A stretch of DNA of 64,000 nucleotides, taken from positions 62,001-126,000 of the forward strand of contig NGBS01000585.1 in the NCBI GenBank assembly GCA_002245135.1, written 5' to 3'. Numbering within the stretch: position 1 is the stretch's first letter; every line of letters starts with the position of its first letter. Position numbers and translations under genes: made by a program. This DNA is from Proteromonas lacertae (Eukaryota > Sar > Bigyra > Opalinata > Proteromonadidae). Of the stretch, positions 46,760-58,736 are shown piece by piece. The notes under the pieces are model-generated. The model made no database searches. It worked only from the letters and a program-made list of their open reading frames with translations, and was not told where the DNA came from.

Positions 46760-48603
46760 TCACTTATACATATAGTCCTGTTTACCATCTGCAGTGGTTT
46801 TTAATCCATCCATAAATCCATCATTTCTACTTGTCTTGGGATTATACTTTGCTCCTTCTCTTTGTATATCAGCAGGTGTTATTGAATCAGGACCAATTGT
46901 AGAAATTGCTTTTCTCATTTTCTTCTGTAATTCTTTTTCTTTATTTTCTTGTTCTATTGTATATTGTTTATGTTGTTTTTGTGTTTGTTTTGATGTTATT
47001 GTTTGTATATTCAATTGAGAAGAAACAAGATCTTTTTCAGCTCTATTTTGTTTACGAATTGATCTTGGAAACTAAAATAATAAACATAATATACATATAT
47101 ATATATATATATATATACAGCGATAAAAACTCTATACAAAAAGTATAATATAATCTCAGCAATAATGATGATAATAATTGAAGTTACAAACCAATATATA
47201 CCAGCATCAGTACTAAAATAATAAACCCATTTATTCCAGCCATAATCAACATTGTATTCATAACCAAGTGCACCTTTAAATACTGTATAAGAGACAACAG
47301 AATAACCATTCACACCATTATGTTCAATATACAACTGAAACTCTTTTATTGGAACTGGATTTGTTGTTACTGTAATATATAATTTCTCATTTGGTTGTAT
47401 TACATATGATTTCAAAGATGGTTCAATTGTTATGATATTATCTTCTAATTGTAAATCTTTATCCCCAGTTATAGTCTTTATATTATATATTATTAATGGA
47501 CAGTTATAAGAAACAATAGAGAAATTGTGTGAGAGTTTAAGTGGAGATCCTTCATTTAAATCAAAATGAAATAAATGCTCATCTTCTGAAAGTGTAACAA
47601 TTGGTTGACATATATCTTCAGTATATATTTTTGGTTTTATTGATTTATTAATGGTATAATTTCTATTATATTTTTGTGATATTATATCAAATAATGTATT
47701 ATTATTGTATATATCACTAATAAACTTAGTCGTTACATAATATGATGATTTTGATTTAAAATCAATTCCATTTTTTATATCCGACTGTAAAACTTTTCCA
47801 TAAGAGAGTATTTTCAATTGTATATATGAATTATACACTCTAATTACATTAACTCGATCAATAGATATATTATAAAGTGAACTAAATACTGTTGGTATAT
47901 CACTATAGAGTTTATTATTATAATTTATAGTTTGGTCATCTTCTATTGTATTGTAATATAACTATAAAATATAAATTTAGATATATTAGTGAATATACAT
48001 CTACTACAACATTTAATCTTTCATAATCACATTTACCTGTTTTATAATTATATTCTGCTGTCAGATCACATGCACAAGTATTACCTCTACATTCTCCAAA
48101 TGCACATTCACCATTAGGACATGGAGATATATATGATACTATGTTTAAGATAATTGACAAGAATTATACATGTTTTAAAGTTAAATTGTTCATATGGATT
48201 GTTTTGAATATTATACACATCTTTTGGAAATGTACATATTATAGTGTAATCTTTATTTTCTTCAAGAATATTAGATTTAATGGTAATCACATCTTTATGA
48301 GGTACATTCACTATATTTGTTGGATCATTTCTAACCTCGTTAATTGCATTGTTTATATTACTATCTGCTGAAATAACAGAACAATGTAACTCAGCCTTAA
48401 GATCTGAGAATAAATTATAAGTCACAGTCTGTGGTTTAATATCAGTTATATTTATTTCTATCATTATATATAAGAATATACGTAGATTTATTGTTAGTGT
48501 TGAAGGTACAGTAGTATTTGCTCCATATGCTGCTATATCATAAATAAATGCCTGTTATACTTGAAATAAGTAAAATAATAAAAAGAAATGGGTTTAAAGC
48601 CAT
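46760..48603 (-). CDS. Type I membrane protein with one EGF-like module
   Basis: Five exons, no frame breaks. Signal peptide MALNPFLFIILLIS, a beta-rich ectodomain with few cysteines, an EGF-like module (CPNGECAFGECRGNTCACDL), a second beta-rich region of ~230 residues (TVTTNPVPIKEFQLYIEHNG), one transmembrane helix (WFVTSIIIIIIAEIILYFLY), and a basic/Gln-rich cytoplasmic tail of ~95 residues ending DGKQDYMYK. The apparent stop after the signal peptide is removed by a 28-base intron (GTATAACA...GATATAG). A similar plan to the other EGF membrane proteins here, but no close family is recognised. Confidence 0.7.
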
Positions 48604-49043
48604 GAAAATCAAATACGTTGTTCAAAAGAATTTTGAAACGAATAAGATTTTGAAACATGAAAACCTGTTAAGTACAACAATTAGAAAGAATTGTTTGCTT
48701 TAAAACTAGAATTTTGATGATTATTCTGTTTTTAAAAAATAAAACTACATTTCTATATTTTACTTTAACGGATGTATTTTTGTTTAATTAGATGTTATTA
48801 ATAAAATTACTTAATAATTATACAGGCTTATAAATACAACTGCATGATAATAACACATTTTTAGTTATGACATTGTTGTAACATTCATACTAAATAATCT
48901 ATTTTATGTAATGTAATGAATAATTATGTAAATCAATATACTTTAAGTTATATCGTTTTTATTTCGTTTAGAAAATGTAAAATATGATTGAATGAAACGA
49001 TATAATTTTTAATACAGACTTTACTTTAAATCTAATTTTTGTA
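48604..49043. other. Intergenic, 440 bases, divergent promoters
   Basis: Lies between the divergent EGF membrane gene and the RRM-RING gene. Only AT-rich sequence with poly-A/T tracts; no motif, RNA gene or open frame that I can support. Confidence 0.5.
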
Positions 49044-49713
49044 ATGCAGAATGCTGATAGTAATGGTAGTAACCAACAAAACCGTAATATAGACACTTCT
49101 AGACCTACTCAACAATCTAATCAACCCTTGCCACAGACGCAACAACAACTGTTTGTATCAGTACAACAGAACCAACCACAACAACAATTACTATCCCAAC
49201 AACAAAACTCTGTACTTTATACTCCTCCACCTCCTCTTCCTGGTCCTCAACAACAATTACAACAGCAAACTACACCTATTGTATATCAATATCCTTCTAC
49301 TCCTGTACAACAACAACCAATACAGAATCAAAATGTTGTTTATCAATATCCTACTCCACAGCAACAAAATCCTTCTATAGTTTATGCCAATCCTCCACAG
49401 CAACCAATGTCAATACAATCTCCACAAAACTCTGTGCAACAACAACAACAACAACAACAGCCACAACAATCACAGCAAATTCAAACTGTTGTTTATCAAT
49501 ATTCTTCACCTCCACCTCCATCACAAGAGCAATTACCTTCTCAAACATCTCAAAATCCGTATATTGCTTTTTCTGCACAACAACAGTCAATTCCTCAACA
49601 ATCTCAACAAATTCCTTCTGCAGTTTATCAATACTCTCAACCACTACAGCAGCAATTACCACAATCACAACAACAAAACACTTATATAGTTAATCAGTAT
49701 CAAACTAATCCTC

Positions 49714-49753
<40 letters not shown>

Positions 49754-49888
49754 GATTCCATCTGTGGTTTACCAATATTCTCAACCACCTCCTCCACCAT
49801 TACCACAACAACAATTACCTTCATATTATCTTCCATCACAACAATTACCTCAACAAAATCAATATAATGTTTATACTCCTCCTCTTCC

Positions 49889-49919
<31 letters not shown>

Positions 49920-52261
49920 GATTTTGATAACGATGATAATTGTGAACCACCTCCTATTATTAGACAACAACCTTTGAATCCAATACAACCTCTCACTAAA
50001 AACAAAGTATTTGTTTCTCATATAAGCACAGGGAAAGTATTTTCATATCATATTATTATATTTAAAATAGGAACAAGTACGTAAGTATTTCTCTGATTGT
50101 GGAAAGATAAAATCAATAAAACTGTTGAATAGAGGTTATGCAGTGATTGAGTTTGATAAAGTCGAATCTGCAATTTTTGCAATAAAGACTAAAAATCAAA
50201 CTAAATTTCAAGGTAAAAAAATTAGTGTTGTTGAATATAGAGAAGAAAAAAATAATGATAAATCTAATTCTCCTCAAAAACAAAAGCAACAGAATATATC
50301 TGTTGCTAAGGAGAAATCACATATATCTTCGACTTCTACAACTACTCCTACAAAATCATTACGAGATAATCATCCTCTTCATTCTGAAAAGAAAAAAATA
50401 AATAAAAATATTTATATAGATTCTGATTCTTCAGAATCAGAATCAGAATCAGAATCAGAAGATGATGATAGTGATGATGATAGCAGTAGTGAAGAAGATG
50501 ATGATGAAGTAGAAGATGATGAATATGATAGTGATGATGAGGAAGAAGAAGAAGAAGAAGAAGAAGAAGAAGAAAAAGAAGATGTAAAGAGAAAGACTAG
50601 TAAATCTAAACAGAAAAATGAGATTAAAAAGAAAAAGACATATACTTTATTTATTCCATTTTTAGATAAATCATCTAATGAAGATATAGTTAGGAATATA
50701 TGTAAACAATATCATTCACTTGGTGGAATGAATTTCAAAGAAATAGTATATTATTGTTGATATTATATTCTATAGAAAAAGGAAGGCAGAAAACCATTTA
50801 AAAGATGTTTCATATCTTTTACTGATAAAAATGAAGGTATAGTATTTTGTTGCTATATTATTTATTATATAGCTCTCCAAGCTTTATATGATTTAAGTAA
50901 AAGTAAAATTTGTAACAGAAATGTTCAAGTTGAATGGTTAAAATCTTCTCCATTTGAATCTGATGAAGATTATAAATGTGAAAGTAAAAAAGAAGAAGAA
51001 AAAGTCTATTTCAAAATTGATGATAAATTATCAGATGTATTTATTACTATCTTTATATATATATATATATACTTTATCTAGAAACAGCTTGAACAAATTC
51101 TTAGTAAATATCCATCATACTCTAAAATAGAGATATTTAAAAGCAGAGTATTATTACTAGACATATATTGTGATTAGAAAGGAAAGAGTACTGCTGTTTA
51201 TTTTGTTAATAAATCAAATGGTATATTATTTATTATTATATATTAAATATAGCTATAAAAGCGTTTGCTGATTTGACATTCAAAAGGATTAACAATAAAA
51301 AGCTTCATGTTCATTTCATTGATGATATAAAAGAAAGACCAAAAAAGTCCAAAGAATTTATTAATAGTATAAAAGTCACTAATATTGGAAATGGAATTAG
51401 CAAAGAAGAAATTAGAAAAGTATTTTCAGTTTTTGGAAATATAAAACAGTTGAGTAATCCATCAGAACATAATCATGTTAGATATGTAATAATCACTTAT
51501 GATAATCAAGAATCAGGTATATATATGTTTTTATTTATACAAATACAATAGTTGAAAATGCTATGGAAATAGTAAATGGAGATGATTTACCTGTTACTGT
51601 TAATAATAAAATCACAACAATGACATTCTTTGTTAATAAAAATTGTTCTTTAAATTCTTCCTATCCTCAATTGAAATTGATAAATTTACCTCCTCATACT
51701 ACTGAGATATCTTTATATGATATGCTGAAGAAATATCATATATTTGGTTTATATATGATTCGAAATAAAATGAATGAAAGGATGGGAATAGCAAATATTG
51801 AATTTGAAAAAGAAGAAGATTGTATGAAGTGTTATAAGGAAATGAAAGGAAAGAAGATGAATGGTTGTATTGTAGATGCAGAAATTGTAAAGAATAATCG
51901 TACTGCAAAAGATACGCCTAAAAGTAATGGTAGAAATAATAGAAAAGAAAACAATCTTGAAAAGCTATCTAAACAAGAGGAAGAAAAGAGGAGAGAAAAA
52001 TCAAAAAGAAAAGAAAAGTTAATGAATAAAGAGAGGGGAAAAGAAAAAGGAAAGAAAAAAGAGGATAATGAAAGTATTGATGATGATGATGATGAAAAAT
52101 TATGTATTGTGTGTTTAGATAAACCAAAAGTAATGGCTTTATTACCATGTGGACATAAATGTCTTTGTGAAAAATGTGGAGAAATTTATAGAAAAGACTT
52201 AAACAAAAGATGTCCAGAATGTAGAAGTAAAATTGAAGGTATTATTAGAATTTATGGTTAA
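49044..52261 (+). CDS. Multi-RRM RNA-binding protein with C-terminal RING finger
   Basis: Eight exons in frame, ~990 residues. The N-terminal ~310 residues are Gln/Pro-rich with QQIPSAVYQYSQP-like repeats and a pure CAA run. Then come RRM-like units: NKVFVSHIS...VRKYFSDCGKIKSIKLL...GYAVIEFDKVESA; after an Asp/Glu/Ser block (SDSSESESESESEDDD), YTLFIPFLDKSS...RCFISFTDKNE; VYFKIDDKLSD...KGKSTAVYFVNKSNAIKAF; IKVTNIGNGISKEEIRKVF; and LKLINLPPHTTEISLYDML. A Lys/Glu-rich linker precedes a C3HC4 RING: CIVCLDKPKVMALLPCGHKC, LCEKCGEIYRK, RCPECRSKI. It is probably an E3 ubiquitin ligase recruited to RNA. The apparent TAG at 51176 is removed by a 32-base intron. Confidence 0.8.
49711..49753 (+). repeat. 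(CAA)n coding microsatellite
   Basis: About 14 CAA units encoding a polyglutamine run in the N-terminal part of the RRM-RING protein. Pure codon use suggests recent slippage expansion; shorter (CAA)n runs flank it. Confidence 0.9.
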
Positions 52262-52349
52262 TTCTTATTAACACTATTATATCTTGATTTTGTATGTTGG
52301 GTTGTTTTGATAGAAAAAATAAAAAATAAAACAATAATTTATTATTTAA

Positions 52350-54822
52350 TTAATTATATTTAATTATTTCTACTTTCTTATATTTCTTGTTCTCATTGGA
52401 GATTTCATTGGAGACTTTGCAACATGTTTCTGAGCTTAAATTAATATTAAAGATGAACTTAATCATAAACAAAAGCAATATAAAAAAAGATATATTGAAA
52501 AATGCAAGTGATTTTGGATCTTTTGACATAACATTTTCCATTTCCATTTTACTAAATTGTTCACCATAATCTAAATCATCTCCATCTTCTTTAGAATCAT
52601 AAGGATTATAATCATCTAATGGTTCTCCAGCATAATATTTCTCAAACTTTTCTAACAACAATTTTCTTGCTTGATTGACAGATTCATCACACGAATGTAA
52701 TTCTTCTTTTTTACTTTGATATGTCTCACTAAGCGATCTATATTGTTTCTTTGCTTCACTTAAATCTCTTAGAATTCTATACTCTTCTTCATCAATCACT
52801 TTTTCACCATCTATTACTACTTCATCTCCCATTTTTCTCTTTTGCTCTGATTGAGCTTTTAATTCATCAATTCTCTTTTTTGTATTGTTAATTTGTGCTG
52901 TTAAGTCTTTAATCTCTTCAACAGTGTTTTTATAATGTTCTTTTTCAGCTAATAATGATCGATTGAATTGTCTTCCTTCACATTGTTTAAATGTCTAATA
53001 AACAATAAATATAATAACAATTATATATACTTCAAAAGCAGCTTTCTTATCCATTCCTGGTATTAATGATGTAGTATTCAATCCATTATTATTATTGTTA
53101 TTTGTATTGTTATTAAGTGGAGAATCCATATAAGATGATACACTTGGCATATTCTTCACACCTGGTGATGCAGTAATTGATCTTGATCTAGAACGAGTTG
53201 TACCTGGTGATCTTCTATCAATTGCCTTTGGTCGAGAACTATAAATAATAATATTAATATATACCCTGGTGGTGCAACACCTAATGCAAATCCTCCACTA
53301 ACTAATTCTCCTACACCTGGACCACTGGGTGTTTCTACTGCAGCTCCACTTGCTGTGTTTGAACCTGGTGGTGCATTTATATCTACAGTTGGTTGCTGTT
53401 GTTTCTCTGTTAATTCAAAATCAGCTTTTAATTTCTCTTCTACTTCATGAGCCATATCTTTAGACACTTTTTTGAATTGTTGGAATATTTCTTTTACTTG
53501 CTTTAAACTAGTGAATTCTAATATTCCGTCTTCTTCATTTTCTGGTGCATCTATAAATTGTTTCACCTTTTTAGCTAATTCTGTACGTTGAGATTCAGTT
53601 AAATCACTATAAATTTCACCAGATTTACCATTAAAAGCAGCGACTAACATCAATTCAGCTTTTAACTCTTTAATTTGTGTTTCATATTTTTTCAATAATT
53701 GAACTGGATCACTAAATATATTTGTACTTGCTGTACTTTTAACTCTCATCATTCTACTAGCAAATCGTAATGTAGAAATTGTTTCTTCAATATGTCGAGC
53801 TTCACCCCAAATATTAGCGATTAAAACAGTTCTACAATTACCACCTAATGAATCTTTCAATATATTTGTTAATTTTGATTGTCTATAAGGAATATGTCCT
53901 CTTTCTGGTTGTGTTAATGCAATGACACATTGCTCAAGATATGATAAACTTCTATTAATATAAATACTCTCTTTCTTAGTAATATCTTCTACTGTAATAT
54001 GCTTAGTTGTTTCTTGATCTAAAGTTTTTTTTAATCTTTCACTTCCAGCTAAATCTACTAAATGTAATTTAGAACTTAATATCTTAGAAGCATCTCCTAA
54101 TCTTGATTGTTGTTCCACATATATTGTGAAGATACAATGAGATCTTGAACTATTTTTATTCAACATATGTTCAGCTGTTGTTCTTCTTGATTCTCCTTTA
54201 AACATTTCATCTAATGCTTCTTCTTCTGAATTTACTTGTATTTTAGTTAATCCACGTATAAATATATCCATTCCATGTGCTCCCTTTTCTTCGTATATTT
54301 GATAATCAGCATCTGGATTGACATTATCAGTTAATAAATCGAATATCCTTTCATTATATATTTCTAAGTAACTAACTTGTATATTAAATTCCATATCGGA
54401 TCTTGCTTCAACTTCTTGGAAGATTTGTGCTACTGCTCTTGGAATTACTCCTCTTTGCTTGTAATCTCCTGGCCTTCCTACCATTGTGAATGTTTTACCA
54501 GCACCTGTTTGTCCATATGCCATGATTGTTCCATTATAACCTTCCATAACTGTACTTACTATTTTTGCACCAATACTGTCATAAACTGTATCTTGAGTAG
54601 CATTATGTAACATCTGATGAAATTGGAAGGTTTGGAAATCTTTTTTATTATTCACTGCATCTTTTTTAACGTCTGGATCAGATTGATTTACAGATATTGA
54701 CTAATGAGAATAATAAGCCAGAAAATCAATACATTTTTTTCTACATTAATGAAAATACGATCTTGAGCAAATGCAGCAGTAGGCCTTGTTCTTACTATTA
54801 CTCTAACACCGTTCTTTGACAT
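52350..54822 (-). CDS. KIF9: Kinesin-9 (KIF9 / KLP1 type)
   Basis: Four exons give ~790 residues. N-terminus MSKNGVRVIVRTRPTA; motor motifs AYGQTGAGKTFTMVG (P-loop), NKNSSRSHCIFTIY (switch I), LVDLAGSERL (switch II), and the neck after STLRFASRMMRVKS. Kinesin-9 traits are the DPVQLLKKYETQIKELKAEL helix after the motor and the C-terminal block VIDEEEYRILRDLSEAKKQY. KIF9 is a flagellar central-pair/axonemal kinesin in Chlamydomonas and vertebrates. A hydrophobic stretch near the very C-terminus (FFILLLFMIKFIFNI) is odd for a kinesin and may hide an undetected intron. Divergent from the TSNAXIP1-like gene with ~160 bases between. Confidence 0.9.
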
Positions 54823-54982
54823 TAAAATAATCAAAACCACAAAACTGTTTTTTTAGTGAAACACCTATATTTTTATAAATTATTGAAATGAATAATCTAC
54901 AACCCATTCCACCACTTAAAACCAATTATACTAAACCATTTAGGCATATATCACCAGTTTCTAGTTCTTCAAGGAATAGCTA

Positions 54983-56277
54983 ATGAGTCATTCACCAATT
55001 GTGGTTAGACCACCATTATCAGCTAGATACCAATCAAGTACAGATCAAATTAGACCATATAGAGGTTTAGATGGTCCATCATATACTTTAAGCGGAGAAT
55101 CATCTACTTTCAACATTCCTAAACTTAGTTTATCTAGTAGCCATGCTATACCATCTGTATTAGACAAATGGCCATCCACAAACAGAAGTAGAGGAGGAAC
55201 CAATACATTTCCAACAATAAATGCTTCATTAAGCAAACAACATCCTTCAATAGATATAAATGATTCTACAAAACCAAAGTTACTCAAACAATTGGAAAGA
55301 TATTTAGGATGAAGAGTTAACAACACTTGGAACAAATGATTCGTCTAATTTAGCTGTTTTACAAATATATAGAGAATGTTTTATAGTATTTATAAATGAA
55401 TTTCAAACATACAAACCAATTCTCCAATTAATATTAAATGCATATGATAGTATGTTGGAAAATTACAGAAATAAATTACAGTTTATTGTTCCATTAAAAT
55501 CCAAGTTAGGAAGTATTAAAAAAGATACTGATAAACAATTAAGTGATCAAAAAGAGAAATATGTGGAACAAATAATGAAATTAAATGCTAAAATAAATGA
55601 ATTACAACATAAATGTGATGAATTCAAATTAAATGCACCATCGTTGAAACTAATGCAGAAAGAATATGAAGGAATATTAAGTGATCAAAAGAAAAGATAT
55701 ATCGACTTAAAAGTATTGTGATATATGTTATATTATTTATTAAAAATAGGAAAGAAATCAATCTTTATTTCAAGCTTTAGATCGAGCTGAAAATGATATT
55801 AACAGATATAGAAGTGAATTACATGATTGTGAAGGTAAAATAAAGAATATTCCTAAGTTAGAACAAACTATTAAACTATTATCAGAACAAGTAGATATTA
55901 ATACGAAGGAGAAAATCAAACATCAAGAGAATTTAGAAAATCTCAAACAAATGCAAAAACGTGTAGGAGAATTAGAAATAGAATTAAACAGTATAAAAGA
56001 GGAAAGGAACATATTAAAGAATCAATTAGCTGGAAAAGATGACGAAATTAATAATTGTAATGAAAGGTACAAACAATTAATGAATAGTATGAGTGGAATA
56101 ATTAGTCAAAGAGAAAGGATTTTAGATGATGAAAAACATCTGGAAGATATATGGAAAGCTGAATTGAATGATATGGGTATATTGTCAAACGAAGGAGGTT
56201 CTGTAATGACATTGGAGTATTTGGGAGATTTAATGGTGAAAACAATTAGAAATTTGAAAGAAGAGAGTAAGAAATAA
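54983..56277 (+). CDS. TSNAXIP1-like coiled-coil protein
   Basis: After a Ser/Pro-rich N-terminus (MSHSPIVVRPPLSARYQ) the block LLKQLERYL ... LQIYRECFIVFINEFQTYKP ... AYDSMLENY is the signature of the N-terminal domain of translin-associated factor X-interacting protein 1 (LQAYREIFEFFIEDFKTYKP in animals). It is followed by ~250 residues of coiled coil (LNSIKEERNILKNQL) and ends NLKEESKK. One intron at about 55718-55749. A +1 break at GGA-TGA (55307-55312) separates the two halves of the conserved domain. TSNAXIP1 homologues are found in flagellated organisms and testis. An upstream ATG (54888) opens a 31-codon frame that looks coding but ends before this start. Confidence 0.7.
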
Positions 56278-56436
56278 TAGATTTTCAAATATTATTAATT
56301 TAACAATATTTAAATAAGTAATGTGAGTTTTTATTATATATATTCTTTTTATTGTCATTTATCATCTCTCTAACATATTAATCATATAAAGAATAATAGT
56401 ATAATTTACATTTATATAAAAAATATTATATATCAC

Positions 56437-57197
56437 TTAAAATGCTTGTTTGGGCTTTTCTACACGAGGATGATTAAAGGATCTCCATAATTCAAACTCA
56501 TTCCTATCAATTTCTTTTGTACATCTACCATATTGTGTTGCTAGACGAGGTGATATTATTTCTTCAGCTACTTGTGGATTCCATGCTGTTTTACTTAAAT
56601 CAGTTGATAAACTCTTAATAGGATTCCATTCTCTACTTCCATGATATTTTCTTGAACATTGCTCAGTTGCTGGTCGTCTTGTTGTAGTATTATATTTCTG
56701 AGTAATTGTTGAATTTAAACTTCTTGGACTATATCTTGTTTGATCTCTACTTGGATATTTGATTGCTATTGGTGAAGGTTTGTCTGTTTCATCCCACTAT
56801 ATACAATATATCATTTATATATATACAATGCTTTTGCCTTTATGACGTGGTGAACTCTCTGCATAATATCCTCCATATTCATTTAACATATGTCCATACA
56901 ATGGAGAAGCAACAGGAGGTAATGCACTAACATCAGTTACTATATTCATCTAATATAAATTACATATTATCAATACTCTTCTCATAAATTTTGCAGATTT
57001 TAATGCATATGGAGGTTTTCCTGGTTGTATTGGATTGTAATAGAAAGGCTAAAATAACATTACAAATTTATAAATACTTTTGGTTGGTATGGAGGAGCAC
57101 TACATCGAAAAGGTCGATGATGAGGTCTATGCTTGTTTATAGTAAATGTCAATACGGTTCTACTTCTTTCTCTGGGACGTGATGAGTTTCCCTCCAT
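56437..57197 (-). CDS. Small basic protein, unrecognised (microtubule-inner-protein-like composition)
   Basis: Four exons, in frame throughout: MEGNSSRPRERSRTVL ... HRPHHRPFRCSAPPYQPK | PFYYNPIQPGKPPYAL ... SPRHKGKSI | WDETDKPSPIAIKYPS ... TEQCSRKYHGSREWNP ... LATQYGRCTKEIDRNEF ... VEKPKQAF, then TAA. About 225 residues, basic, rich in Pro/Tyr/Arg, with short tryptophan-bearing motifs and no predicted domain. This composition is typical of microtubule inner or axonemal lattice proteins. Its neighbours (kinesin-9, TSNAXIP1-like, SFI1-like) make a flagellar role plausible. No single exon exceeds about 400 bases, so single-frame scans miss it. Confidence 0.7.
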
Positions 57198-57436
57198 TTA
57201 TGAACTGAATCTAAACTTCGATAATTACCTCTATTACATAAAAACTAAGGGGGTTATACCTTTTTTCACTGTTCATGACATCCTTTAGCAATTCTGACTC
57301 TTCAACACCTAAGTGATAGTGTGAGACATGCACAGTTGTCATAATATTTAATTAAGATCAAAACTGTTATTTTACTGTCAAAATAGATTTGAATGTCAGT
57401 TAGGCTCGAAAAGTTATCGAGCTTAGATTATAAATC

Positions 57437-58267
57437 ATGTCTTTTCACGACAGTGACTTGACATTCATGAATTATACTGATCCCAATCAGTATTGTAATG
57501 AAAAATTTAGATATGTTGAATCTGAGACACTTCTATCTCCTCCTCATCGAAGAAAACGTACTTGTCGTGAATTATTAGAAGATTGTTTTTATGAATGGAA
57601 GATATTTACATACACACATTTAAAATATGATTTCCAATTGCATGTTGTAGATTATATTAGAAATCAAAGGTTAATAAGAATACTCAAGAATTGGAGGATG
57701 TGGGCTCATAATAAAAGAACAGAAAGAATCAGAATGGCAATTGGAAAAGATTTAGCAGATGAACAATATTGTTATGATTTAAAGAGGCATTTTTTCATAA
57801 AATGGAGAAGAGCATCTCGTAATCATCCATCACTTCGATTTATGAATTGGTATAAATCGTTTGCATTACCGATGTGTGATCATTCTAAAGAATTAGACAA
57901 TGCAACAGATATAGATAAATATGAAAGTATATTTATTATGTTTATATATATTATGATTATAGTAAAATTGAGTATAGCAAGGGAATTCAGAAAGAGAAAA
58001 GAAAAATTGAGATTGAAAGAAATATTTAAAGCTTGGAGAGTATATACACGAAAACAAAGATGTAAGACTGGCAGAAGATATCTAATACCGTTATTACTGA
58101 AATATTATGTAGGTAGACATACAAAACCAACAAGTGATTATATTAAAAAGACTGAAGCAAAAGTTTATCTTACAGAGAATCCAGAATTAATTGTATTGAA
58201 TAAAAGAAAAAATCACAAAAAAACAACCAAGAAGAAGAAAAAGCGAATTACATCTCATTCTTATTAA
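57437..58267 (+). CDS. SFI1-repeat-like protein
   Basis: About 265 residues. Four or more spaced Trp-containing helices fit the centrin-binding SFI1 repeat (for example CFYEWKIFTYTH, ILKNWRMWAHNKRTER, FFIKWRRASRNHP, EIFKAWRVYTRKQR). A 36-base intron (57929-57964, GTATAT...TTATAG) is stop-free and would otherwise read as a false hydrophobic segment. The C-terminus is very basic (KRKNHKKTTKKKKKRI). SFI1 family proteins bind centrin at centrosomes, basal bodies or contractile fibres. Only a few repeats are present, so it is shorter than yeast or human SFI1. Confidence 0.65.
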   Translation: MSFHDSDLTFMNYTDPNQYCNEKFRYVESETLLSPPHRRKRTCRELLEDCFYEWKIFTYTHLKYDFQLHVVDYIRNQRLIRILKNWRMWAHNKRTERIRMAIGKDLADEQYCYDLKRHFFIKWRRASRNHPSLRFMNWYKSFALPMCDHSKELDNATDIDKYESIFIMFIYIMIIVKLSIAREFRKRKEKLRLKEIFKAWRVYTRKQRCKTGRRYLIPLLLKYYVGRHTKPTSDYIKKTEAKVYLTENPELIVLNKRKNHKKTTKKKKKRITSHSY

Positions 58268-58292
58268 AAATAATTTAATATATAAATTTCTT

Positions 58293-58702
58293 TTAATTAT
58301 TTACCCATACGTGAATTATATCATTGATTTTTTGTACAACTTCAAAATCCAATTCATTTTGATGTTCTTCACATTCTTCTACAAACAACATAATTCTCAC
58401 TTTGAATTCATTCTTTGATGGTTTGATTGTAGTAATAAGTTCAGTATTTTGATCAATAAATCTAATTGTAGTATTCATGAAATTCACTGAATATGGTGGT
58501 TTTATTATCATGAATATCTATTATAAATGATATAAACATGAATACATTTTCAAATATTTCCAAGTGTTTTGGTAATACAGATAGATTTCTATCAGTAAAA
58601 TAACTCACAATATCCAAAGCAAATCCTTTTTCAATCAATACAACTAGTAATCCAACAACTATCTTTATATATGAGTCTGGAGCACTCTATGAATATATAA
58701 AT

Positions 58703-58736
<34 letters not shown>

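Noticed and set aside
48536-48575. Apparent +1 break after a signal peptide in the EGF membrane gene
   Set aside because: A 28-base intron from GTATAACA to GATATAG restores the frame.
51147-51178. In-frame TAG in the RRM-RING gene
   Set aside because: Explained by a 32-base intron starting GTATTATTAC and ending GTGATTAG.
54823-54982. RFX X-box between kinesin-9 and the TSNAXIP1-like gene
   Set aside because: No GTTNCC...GGNAAC-like word in the shared promoter.
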